A stretch of 32,038 nucleotides of DNA from Lachnospiraceae bacterium (GTDB lineage: Bacteria > Bacillota > Clostridia > Lachnospirales > Lachnospiraceae), in contig JAJQBS010000060.1 of NCBI GenBank assembly GCA_021203145.1, positions 1 to 32,038 on the forward strand, in the 5' to 3' direction. Positions within the stretch are counted from its first letter, which is position 1, and every line of letters starts with the position of its first letter. Of this stretch, positions 23,535 through 30,378 are shown in pieces. Under the pieces are notes generated by a model that ran no database searches, was not told the origin of the DNA, and worked only from the letters and a program-made list of their open reading frames with translations. The position numbers and the translations under genes are program-made.

Positions 23535-24350
23535 ATGAACATTTTAGATGAAATCGCCGGGCGCACGAAGGAGCGGATCGCCGAGGAACGGAAAAAAATT
23601 CCTCTGGCGGAGGTTCGCGCCCGGGCAGAGGAGGCACATCGCCGTGGGACGGCCTTCGCGGAGGGCGGACCGGCGCAGGAAGCATATGCGTTTGAGAAAG
23701 CGCTGCGGCCTGCAAATATCTCTTTTATCTGCGAGGTGAAAAAGGCTTCCCCGTCAAAGGGACTGATTGCGCCAGTTTTTCCTTACCTCGATATCGCGAT
23801 GGAATATGAGGAGGCGGGAGCCTCGGCGATTTCCTGCCTGACGGAGCCGTACTATTTCCAGGGAGCAGACGCCTACCTGCGGGAGATTGTGCAGAATGTA
23901 CACATCCCGGTACTCCGCAAGGATTTTACCGTAGATGAGTACATGGTTTATCAGGCGCGCTCCCTCGGCGCGGGGGCAGTGCTTCTGATCTGCTCGATTC
24001 TTGACGACGCGCAGCTTCTGGCATACGGGCAGCTGACCACAGAACTTGGCCTTTCGGCACTGGTGGAAGCGCACACCGAGGAGGAAGCCCTGCGTGCGAA
24101 AAAGGCGGGCGCGAAAATCCTCGGCGTGAACAACCGCGATCTGAAGACGTTTCAGGTGGATCTGGGCACCAGCGCCCGCTACCGCAAGCTGGTGCCGCCG
24201 GAGACCATTTTTGTGTCAGAGAGCGGCATCCGCAACGCGGACGATATCCGCAAGCTGGTAGAGAACGGCACGAACGCGGTACTCATCGGTGAGACATTGA
24301 TGAGGGCGGCAGACAAAAAAGCGATGCTGCGTGAGCTGCGTGGAGAATAA
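23535..24350 (+). CDS. trpC: Indole-3-glycerol phosphate synthase
   Basis: A 271-aa (beta/alpha)8 enzyme that closes the indole ring of CdRP. Signatures are FICEVKKASPSKG (catalytic Lys), VLRKDFTVDEYMVYQARSLG, VEAHTEEEALRA, LGVNNRDLKTFQVDL and FVSESGIRNADDI. The last 27 bp and the stop codon form the first unit of a 33-bp tandem repeat that continues downstream, so the C-terminal MLRELRGE has been copied into the intergenic region. Confidence 0.96.
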   Translation: MNILDEIAGRTKERIAEERKKIPLAEVRARAEEAHRRGTAFAEGGPAQEAYAFEKALRPANISFICEVKKASPSKGLIAPVFPYLDIAMEYEEAGASAISCLTEPYYFQGADAYLREIVQNVHIPVLRKDFTVDEYMVYQARSLGAGAVLLICSILDDAQLLAYGQLTTELGLSALVEAHTEEEALRAKKAGAKILGVNNRDLKTFQVDLGTSARYRKLVPPETIFVSESGIRNADDIRKLVENGTNAVLIGETLMRAADKKAMLRELRGE

Positions 24351-24485
24351 AAGGCGATGCTGCGCGAGCTGCGTGGGGAATGAAAGGCGATGCTGCTCGA
24401 ATTGCGTGGGGAATGAAAGGCGATGCTGCGCGAGCTGCGTGGGGAATGAAAAACGATACTGCGCGAATTTCGACGAGAATAAAAA
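24321..24485 (+). repeat. 33-bp tandem repeat, 5 units, derived from the 3' end of trpC
   Basis: Units are 24321-24353 (inside trpC), 24354-24386, 24387-24419, 24420-24452 and a diverged 24453-24485. Units 1 to 4 contain ATG-CTG followed by six codons and a stop, so they repeat the MLRELRGE-stop end of TrpC in the same frame; unit 5 carries ATA where the others have ATG. Read one frame over, it makes an 11-residue repeat that is not a real gene. Confidence 0.92.
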
Positions 24486-24535
24486 AGCATTATCGTGCTA
24501 ATATTGGAGAAGAAAAATTTCCGAAGGATGAAAAA

Positions 24536-25330
24536 ATGAGTGGAAATTCAGTAAAAATCAAAATCTGCGGCCTGTCCCGTCCGGTGGACATCGACTATGT
24601 CAACGAGGCAGAGCCGGATTACTGCGGATTTATTATCAACGTGCCAAAGAGCATCCGTAACACGACGCCCGACCAGGTGCGTGCGCTGCGAAAGAATCTT
24701 TCGCCGAAGATCATTCCGGTCGGCGTGTTCCGCAACGCGCCGGTGGAGACGGCAGCGGAGCTGCTGCTGGATGGGACGATCAGCGTGGCGCAGCTGCATG
24801 GAAGTGAGGACGAGGATTATATTCACAAACTGCGGACATTCGGAACCTTTACCATTTTCAAGGCATTTCGCGTGCCGTCCCTGCCAGTTGGCGCGGGAAA
24901 AGATGGTACTGGAGACAGAACGCCGCAGGCTGTTTCTGGAAAGAAAGGTTCTGCCGATGGAACAATGCCTGCTGATTCGAAAGAGGACAGTTCAGCCAAT
25001 GACAGAATTCTTTCTGATGATTTCGAAGCATATGAGGCTGAACTCTCTCGTTGGGCAGATGCGGTGAACCATTCGTCCGCGGATATGGTTCTTCTGGACA
25101 ATGGGGGCGGCGGCACCGGCAAGACCTTCGACTGGCAGCTTGCGGAGCGGATCAAACGTCCCTATATCCTGGCAGGAGGGATCGGCCCGGACAACCTTGC
25201 GGAAGCACTACGAACCCTTCATCCCTGGTGCGTTGATATGAGCAGCAGCGTCGAGACGGATGGGAAAAAGGATGGGGGAAAAATTCTGGACGCGGTGCGG
25301 ATTCTGAGAGCGTTGGAAAGAGAAAGCTGA
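24536..25330 (+). CDS. trpF: Phosphoribosylanthranilate isomerase with an internal insertion
   Basis: Converts PRA to CdRP. The start at 24536 (MSGNSVKIKICGLSRPVDID) follows GAAGGATG; longer frames run back through the trpC repeat and are not credible. The product is 264 aa against about 200-215 in the family. Catalytic Cys11 (KICGL) and Asp188 (VLLDNGGGGTGKTFDW) are present, as are NVPKSIRN and ILAGGIGPDNLAEAL. The extra length is a hydrophilic, low-complexity segment at about 115-165 (GAGKDGTGDRTP and SGKKGSADGTMPADSKEDSS) between the FKAFRV strand and the next helix. Confidence 0.93.
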   Translation: MSGNSVKIKICGLSRPVDIDYVNEAEPDYCGFIINVPKSIRNTTPDQVRALRKNLSPKIIPVGVFRNAPVETAAELLLDGTISVAQLHGSEDEDYIHKLRTFGTFTIFKAFRVPSLPVGAGKDGTGDRTPQAVSGKKGSADGTMPADSKEDSSANDRILSDDFEAYEAELSRWADAVNHSSADMVLLDNGGGGTGKTFDWQLAERIKRPYILAGGIGPDNLAEALRTLHPWCVDMSSSVETDGKKDGGKILDAVRILRALERES

Positions 25331-25564
25331 GGCTCGGATTCTGAGAGCAGTGGAAAATGAAAGACGCGGTATGGCTTTTGCGAGCATTTAAAAGTTCAGG
25401 ACATGTAAAAGCAATATAGAATCATGCATCTTCGCGTACGGCGGTCAACGACGGAGACCAGATCCTATGAGTAATCCAGTGCATACAAAGAAAAGGGCAG
25501 ATGCCGTATAGAAAGTGGAAGTTATACAGAAAAAATATAGAAATAATAACCCGGAGGACACACA

Positions 25565-26746
25565 ATGAGTGGAAGATTTGGTATACACGGCGGTCAGTAC
25601 ATCCCGGAGACGCTGATGAACGCCGTGATTGAGCTGGAAGAGGCTTACAATCATTACAAGGATGACCCGGAATTTAACCGGGAGCTGACGGAGCTGTTCA
25701 ATAATTACGCGGGCAGACCTTCGCGGCTCTATTACGCCGAGCGCATGACGAAGGATCTGGGCGGGGCGAAGATTTATCTGAAGCGTGAGGATCTGAATCA
25801 TACCGGGGCACACAAGATTAACAATGTGCTCGGCCAGGCGCTTCTGGCCAAAAAGATGGGGAAGACCTGCCTGATCGCGGAGACCGGTGCCGGCCAGCAC
25901 GGTGTGGCGACGGCGACGGCCGCGGCTCTGATGGACATGGAGTGCGAGGTCTATATGGGCGAGGAGGATACAAAGCGGCAGGCGCTGAATGTTTATCGGA
26001 TGAAGCTCCTTGGCGCGCAGGTTCACCCGGTGACGACGGGGACGAGTACGCTCAAGGACGCAGTTTCCGAGGCGATGCGCGAGTGGACCAGGCGGATTGA
26101 CGATACGCATTACTGCCTTGGCTCCGTGATGGGACCGCACCCCTTCCCGACGATCGTGCGTGATTTCCAGAGCGTGATTTCCAAAGAAATCAAAGAGCAG
26201 CTGATGGAAAAGGAAGGAAAGCTTCCGGACGCCGTGCTGGCCTGTGTCGGCGGCGGATCCAACGCAATTGGTACCTTTTATCATTTTATCCCGGACGAGA
26301 GTGTGCGGCTGATTGGCTGTGAGGCGGCCGGGCGCGGCGTGAATACGGCGGAGACCGCGGCGACGATCGCCACCGGAAAGCTCGGCATTTTCCACGGCAT
26401 GAAGTCTTATTTCTGCCAGGACGAGTACGGCCAGATCGCGCCGGTTTACTCGATTTCAGCAGGACTGGACTACCCGGGCATCGGACCGGAGCATGCTTAT
26501 CTTTATGACAAGGGACGTGCGGAATACGTGGCGATCACGGACGATGAGGCAGTCGAGGCTTTCGAATACCTCTCACGCCTGGAAGGCATTATCCCGGCGA
26601 TCGAGAGCGCTCATGCCGTTGCTTACGCAAGAAAACTGGCCCCGACGATGGATCCGGATCAGACCATCGTCATCACGATCTCCGGGCGCGGCGACAAGGA
26701 CTGCGCGGCGATCGCGCGCTACAGAGGGGAGGATATTTATGAATAA
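25565..26746 (+). CDS. trpB: Tryptophan synthase beta chain
   Basis: The 393-aa PLP enzyme that joins indole and serine. It has the PLP lysine in HTGAHKINN (Lys84), the [18 protein letters not shown] loop, [12 protein letters not shown] (phosphate loop) and [16 protein letters not shown]. The TrpB1 type is indicated by length and the [13 protein letters not shown] start. A GGAGGACAC site precedes the ATG. A 234-bp spacer from trpF holds no recognisable promoter or gene. The stop overlaps trpA by 8 bp. Confidence 0.97.
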   Translation: MSGRFGIHGGQYIPETLMNAVIELEEAYNHYKDDPEFNRELTELFNNYAGRPSRLYYAERMTKDLGGAKIYLKREDLNHTGAHKINNVLGQALLAKKMGKTCLIAETGAGQHGVATATAAALMDMECEVYMGEEDTKRQALNVYRMKLLGAQVHPVTTGTSTLKDAVSEAMREWTRRIDDTHYCLGSVMGPHPFPTIVRDFQSVISKEIKEQLMEKEGKLPDAVLACVGGGSNAIGTFYHFIPDESVRLIGCEAAGRGVNTAETAATIATGKLGIFHGMKSYFCQDEYGQIAPVYSISAGLDYPGIGPEHAYLYDKGRAEYVAITDDEAVEAFEYLSRLEGIIPAIESAHAVAYARKLAPTMDPDQTIVITISGRGDKDCAAIARYRGEDIYE

Positions 26747-27518
26747 GATACAGAGCGCATTTGCGCATGGAAAAGCCTTCATCCCGTTTATCACCTGCGG
26801 CGACCCGTCCCTGGAGGTGACGGAGCAGCTGGTCTACGCGATGGAAAAAGCAGGGGCAGACCTGATCGAGCTCGGCATCCCCTTCTCCGACCCGACCGCG
26901 GAAGGTCCGGTCATCCAGGAAGCAAACAACCGCGCCCTCTCCGGCGGCGTGACGACGGACAAGATCTTTGACATGGTAAAAAAGATCCGCAAAAACACGC
27001 AGATTCCGATGGTGTTCATGACCTATGCGAACGTTGTCTTTTCCTACGGCATCGAGCGTTTCGTAAAAGCAGCCGCCGAGGCCGGGATGGACGGCATCAT
27101 CCTCCCGGATGTTCCCTTTGAGGAAAAAGAAGAGTTTGCCGTCACCTGCCGCGAAAACGGCCTGGCTCTGGTCTCCCTGATCGCACCGACCTCCCATGCG
27201 CGCGTCGCGGAAATTGCGTCCGCCGCAGAAGGCTTTATCTATTGCGTCTCCTCTCTGGGCGTGACCGGCGTCCGCTCCGAGATTACGACCGACATCGGCG
27301 AGATGGTGCGGCTCGTCCGCGCTGCCTCCGACATCCCCTGTGCGATTGGCTTTGGCATCTCCACGCCGAAGCAGGCCGCCAAAATGGCCCGCGAGGCGGA
27401 CGGCGTGATCGTCGGCTCCGCGATTGTCAAGATCTGCAAAGAATACGGCGCCGACTGCGTTCCGCAGGTCGCGGAGTATGTGAAAGGCATGAAGGACGCG
27501 ATCCGGGAGATCGGATGA
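26739..27518 (+). CDS. trpA: Tryptophan synthase alpha chain
   Basis: Cleaves indole-3-glycerol phosphate to indole. The start at 26739 lies inside the trpB end with GGGGAGG 7 nt upstream, giving 259 aa. The catalytic Glu (Glu44 in [11 protein letters not shown]) is present. The residue matching E. coli Asp60 is Glu55 (DPTAEGP instead of DPLADGP). I recall this variant from other Firmicutes TrpA proteins, so it is probably functional. Phosphate-site motifs CVSSLGVTG and [12 protein letters not shown] are intact. The stop codon overlaps the start of an antitoxin fragment (ATGA). Confidence 0.96.
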   Translation: MNKIQSAFAHGKAFIPFITCGDPSLEVTEQLVYAMEKAGADLIELGIPFSDPTAEGPVIQEANNRALSGGVTTDKIFDMVKKIRKNTQIPMVFMTYANVVFSYGIERFVKAAAEAGMDGIILPDVPFEEKEEFAVTCRENGLALVSLIAPTSHARVAEIASAAEGFIYCVSSLGVTGVRSEITTDIGEMVRLVRAASDIPCAIGFGISTPKQAAKMAREADGVIVGSAIVKICKEYGADCVPQVAEYVKGMKDAIREIG

Positions 27519-27664
27519 CAGGCGAATTTCCGTTTGATGTGCGTCTCGATCAGCCCAATAAGGAGACGATTGCCGCTATGGTGGAGGCAGAACGCATAGA
27601 GCATGACTCCAGTGTGAAGCATTATTCTGATGTGGAGGAAGCTCTCCGGGAGTTGAAAAAATGA
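27515..27664 (+). CDS. RelB/DinJ-type antitoxin C-terminal fragment, coupled to trpA
   Basis: A 49-aa ORF whose ATG overlaps the trpA TGA. Its sequence (GEFPFDVRLDQPNKETIAAM, then VEAERIEHDSSVKHYSDVEE and ALRELKK) matches the C-terminal half of RelB/DinJ antitoxins, the part that in intact proteins wraps around the RelE/YafQ toxin. The N-terminal ribbon-helix-helix DNA-binding domain is absent, and no toxin gene follows. It could be a relic joined here by recombination, or a free toxin-neutralising peptide made at the end of the trp operon. Codons are intact with no internal stop. Confidence 0.7.
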   Translation: MTGEFPFDVRLDQPNKETIAAMVEAERIEHDSSVKHYSDVEEALRELKK

Positions 27665-27717
27665 AACTGCATAAAAAATTTGCCACAAAAAATTTTAAAA
27701 GAAATTTTGAGAATCCG

Positions 27718-27746
27718 TTGCATTTCGTTGGGCATTCGGGTATAAT
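27718..27746 (+). promoter_or_regulatory. Promoter of the structured RNA
   Basis: TTGCAT (27718-27723), 17-bp spacer, consensus TATAAT (27741-27746). No ribosome binding site or credible ORF lies in the following 225 bp. Confidence 0.72.
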
Positions 27747-27751
27747 AAGTA

Positions 27752-27972
27752 AAGGAAAGCAGGCGTCATCCTGCTGGTGTGACTGGCACCTAAAATCCGA
27801 AATTTAAGCCGGACTTAGGGCCGAAGAGTTGGCGGACAACAGAAAAATCCGAAGTTAAGCAGTAGAACAGCATCAGGCTGGAGGGAACTGAGAGTCGGCG
27901 GACGACAGAAATACCAGTCATTTATGAGGATGTCGGGCAGCGCTACGGCGTTGGCGACTTCCTCATTTTTTT
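27752..27972 (+). ncRNA. Putative structured non-coding RNA, family unrecognised
   Basis: About 220 nt between a strong promoter and an intrinsic terminator. Hairpins visible from the 5' end are GCAGG-CGTCAT-CCTGC and GGTG-TGACTG-GCACC. Then a motif occurs twice, 66 nt apart: GAGTTGGCGGACAACAGAAA (27826-27845) and GAGTCGGCGGACGACAGAAA (27892-27911). Each forms a 4-bp stem with a GCGGA loop, and the third stem pair changes from U-A to C-G, so pairing is kept. It does not fit the consensus I remember for 6S, tmRNA, SRP, RNase P or common riboswitches. It may act in trans or be the leader/partner of the nuclease gene at 28221. Confidence 0.55.
27924..27972 (+). terminator. Intrinsic terminator of the structured RNA
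   Basis: ATGAGGA (27924-27930) pairs with TCCTCAT (27960-27966) around an internally structured stem (GTC/GAC, CGC/GCG), followed by T7. Confidence 0.75.
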
Positions 27973-28014
27973 GATGCACAGGGCCGCGAGAGGAATTATG
28001 GCAGCTTTGCTGCC
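27966..28014 (+). repeat. Dispersed terminator-linked repeat, copy D
   Basis: T-tract, GATGCACAGGGCC, a variable stretch, then the GGCAGC-TTT-GCTGCC stem (28000-28014). It has the same order of elements as copies B and C, without the GC palindrome. Confidence 0.6.
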
Positions 28015-28047
28015 CACGGTCTACGCTTCGCTTCGGTCGTTGAATAT

Positions 28048-28185
28048 CCCGCACAAAGTGCGGGGTGCCACCCGGCGAGGGCCTGCGCCCTCGATTTTCT
28101 TCGAAAATCGGGACATGAAACGGTCCTGCGTGCCAGTGGCATGCGTTAAGGACCGACCAAAACAAAGTGTAGATGCCACTGGCAC
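28048..28185 (+). other. Cluster of perfect hairpins before the PBECR4 gene
   Basis: In order: CCCGCAC/GTGCGGG (28048-28064), CGAGGGC/GCCCTCG (28076-28093), CGATTTTC/GAAAATCG (28092-28110), CGGTCCT/AGGACCG (28121-28155), and a 13-bp pair GTGCCAGTGGCAT (28130-28142) / ATGCCACTGGCAC (28173-28185). The last two overlap and exclude each other, as in an attenuator or switch. No ORF of merit is present. Confidence 0.65.
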
Positions 28186-28220
28186 ACAGCAACCCGAGCT
28201 GCGGATAGGGGAATGTAAAG

Positions 28221-28871
28221 ATGAACTACAGTAAGGATGATGCGGTCAAAATTGTTGTGGCTTGCGCTGAAAAATATAAAGCCGAGCTTGAGAATAAGAA
28301 TCTTTTGTTTATCTGCGTAGATAAGCACAAGAGATCATCATACATAGAATTTGCGTTTCATGATTACAACTATATGCATCTGACCGGACTTAAAGGAATA
28401 CATGATTTGAGGCAGGATGCTGCTCGGGCAGATGGAGAACTGACAGCTACTGACTTTTATAAAAGATGCCTGGAACATAAGCTGAGTACAAGGGATTTCG
28501 TTTTTGCTGATGACGGAACGACTCCAATGAAGCTGGATGTCTTGCCTTTCGTCATATGTAAAAATCTTTCTGCCAATATGGTTGGAAGCTTTAACTCTTC
28601 ACGCCCAAAACTCTACACTGAAAAAGTTGCCGGTGGGGAAAGGGCATACATGGGATTTGTGAAAGATGCCATGAGTGGTGAATACGTTCCCAATACCGTA
28701 GTCAAGGAAGATCTGAGAAAAAGTGTGTCAGACTATGTGCGGATCGTCTTAGCATATAGAAAAGCGCAGACTGAAGAAAAATACATCGAACGTGTGTATA
28801 TAGCTCGTAAGGTTGAGTGGAGTAGAATTCGGTTTCCAGATGAATTTGCGTATTTGCCGAAACCAGAGTAA
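28221..28871 (+). CDS. PBECR4-type nuclease domain protein
   Basis: A 216-aa protein with the pattern of the PBECR4 family (phage barnase-EndoU-colicin-RelE-like nuclease 4): NKNLLFICVDKHKRSSYIEF, then NYMHLTGLKG, ATDFYKRCLEHKLS, DDGTTPMKLDVLPFV, NSSRPKLYTEKVAGGERAYM and VPNTVVKEDLRKSV. The family is predicted to be RNase-like and occurs on phages and mobile elements; I do not know of an experimentally settled role. A weak GAATG/AAAGATG region precedes the ATG. It is more AT-rich than the trp genes, which suggests separate acquisition. A terminator follows, so it stands alone unless linked to the RNA upstream. Confidence 0.75.
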   Translation: MNYSKDDAVKIVVACAEKYKAELENKNLLFICVDKHKRSSYIEFAFHDYNYMHLTGLKGIHDLRQDAARADGELTATDFYKRCLEHKLSTRDFVFADDGTTPMKLDVLPFVICKNLSANMVGSFNSSRPKLYTEKVAGGERAYMGFVKDAMSGEYVPNTVVKEDLRKSVSDYVRIVLAYRKAQTEEKYIERVYIARKVEWSRIRFPDEFAYLPKPE

Positions 28872-29003
28872 ATACAGGCCACCGGGTTACCATCTGACTG
28901 TGTGAATTCAACGCAGCGAAAAACAATCTGGCAGGTTATTTTTATTTGATAAACAACGAGTCAGGTCAGCTGTAGCGTCAGTTATCTTGCCCCAAAAGAC
29001 AAT

Positions 29004-29032
29004 ACCCCTACAGCAGATGCGGGGTTTTTTTT
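29004..29032 (+). terminator. Intrinsic terminator after the PBECR4 gene
   Basis: ACCCC (29004-29008) / GGGGT (29021-29025) with a 12-nt loop and T8. Confidence 0.8.
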
Positions 29033-29060
29033 ACCATTAATGCAAATCAATTTTTTTCCC

Positions 29061-29089
29061 TTGCGAACAGAATCTTCAGGTAGTAAAAT
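29061..29089 (+). promoter_or_regulatory. Promoter of the LuxR-type regulator
   Basis: TTGCGA (29061-29066), 17-bp spacer, TAAAAT (29084-29089), 67 bp before the proposed ATG at 29157. Confidence 0.5.
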
Positions 29090-29156
29090 AACATGCAGAT
29101 AGCTTTATTCCAATTCACCAGAAAACCATCATTTTTGACAGCCTGGAGCAATACAC

Positions 29157-30307
29157 ATGGAAATGAAAGAACGGAAGACATCCGTAAATATGGAAATAAC
29201 TGCTATGAAGACAACAGCAAATATAGAAAAAACATCCCCTGGCCGGAATGCTGCGGCTGCTGCCAGGAAAGTACCGGCGTCTGGAGCGAAAAATGGGAAT
29301 ACGGTGTTCCTTCCCTTAATAAACAGCGCATTTCAACCCGGCCACTGTCTGGAAACCGTCGAGGCACTGGAAACGACGGCGGGGGGCGGGATATTGCCAT
29401 GGGAGAGTATTACTACTTCAGCGGACGCCCGGAGGAAGCGGCAAAAGAGATGGAGCCGTATCTGACAAGCCAGGACACGGCACTGCGGCTGTCCGCATGT
29501 CTGGTCTATGCCTACGCGAATCTCGCTACGGATCATATCCGGCTGGCACGCCATGCGCTGACCGAGATGGAAAAAACATTCACAGATATCCATGCGGATG
29601 AGGACGCGCCGCCGGAACTGAAAGAGATGTCCGCGTTTGTCTCCACCACAGCGGCTGTGCTGCTTCATCTTCCCATAAAGAATGACCGTGACCGCGCATT
29701 TGAACCGGCAAGTCTGATGCTTCTGCCGCCGGGGCTGCGCTTTTTTTCCTGCTACGTGCAGGCACATTACGCTTATCTGCAGGGTGAATATGGGAAAAGT
29801 CTCGGAATTGTAGAGACAGCGCTTGCCTTCCAGCCGCAGTTGTACCCCATTCCCAGCATTTATCTCAGGTTGGTTGCCGCTATGGATTACATGGCACTGA
29901 AAAATTCAGAAAAGGCAAAAGAGCAGCTGCTCCTGGCGTGGGAGCTTGCAAGGCCGGACGGCCTGATTGAAGCCTTCGGAGAGCACCATGGTCTGCTCGG
30001 CGGCCTTCTGGAGGCCACACTGAAAAAAGATTATCCGGAAGATTTTAAACGGATCATCAGCATCACATACAGCTTTTCCGGCGGATGGCGGAAGGTACAT
30101 AACCCGGATACCGGACATGATGTCGCGGATAATCTGACAACGACAGAGTTTGCAATTGCAATGCTGGCAGCAAGAGGCTGGACCTACCAGGAGATCAGCA
30201 CCCATATGGGGAGTACCGTCAATACGGTCAAGGCACACATGAAATCCGTCATGAGCAAGCTGGGCGTGGAGCAGAAAAGCGATCTGAAAAAATATATGCT
30301 GAAGTAG
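29157..30307 (+). pseudogene. LuxR-type regulator with TPR-like middle, frame broken at a G6 tract
   Basis: The C-terminal LuxR helix-turn-helix (LTTTEFAIAMLAARGWTYQE, then TVNTVKAHMKSVMSKLGV) and a helical, TPR-like central region (GEYYYFSGRPEEAAKEMEPY onward) are read in one frame. The natural N-terminus (MEMKERKTSVNMEITAMKTT, later NTVFLPLINSAFQPGHCLET) is read in another, from an ATG at 29157 with GGAG upstream. The two join at GGGGGG (29381-29386), where a -1 shift restores a single 383-aa protein. The long open frame that begins at 29093 is out of frame for its first 100 residues. The cause may be a one-base deletion, a sequencing error, phase variation, or slippage at G-GGG-GGC. If unshifted, a shorter protein could start at ATG 29399. 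The target is unknown. Confidence 0.7.
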
Positions 30308-30345
30308 CTCGGGAATTGATGCTGATAAAAGACTGGAGATCCGGA

Positions 30346-30378
30346 ATAGAGGCTGTGGCATTATACCACAGCCTCTAT
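30346..30378. terminator. Bidirectional hairpin between convergent genes
   Basis: A perfect 13-bp stem, ATAGAGGCTGTGG (30346-30358) and its complement (30366-30378), with a 7-nt loop. It overlaps the last codons of the minus-strand AAA gene. The T-tract is weak on both sides. Confidence 0.65.

Noticed and set aside
24321..24485. CRISPR-like 33-bp repeats
   Set aside because: Direct tandem copies of the trpC 3' end without spacers.
24380..24535. N-terminal extension of trpF with an 11-residue repeat
   Set aside because: It reads the 33-bp repeat in a shifted frame; the ATG at 24536 begins exactly at the conserved KICGL region.
27752..27972. Known RNAs: M-box, c-di-GMP, glycine or guanidine-II riboswitch, 6S RNA
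   Set aside because: Isolated words resemble some of these (GGACAACAGAAA, tandem hairpins), but the remaining conserved elements and loop sequences do not match what I know of those families.
28130..28215. Cobalamin riboswitch suggested by GCCACTGG
   Set aside because: The other conserved cobalamin blocks are missing, and the string is one arm of a 13-bp inverted repeat.
29093..29380. N-terminus of the LuxR-type protein read from 29093
   Set aside because: The residues are unlike the family; the frame starting at 29157 gives the expected sequence up to the G6 tract.
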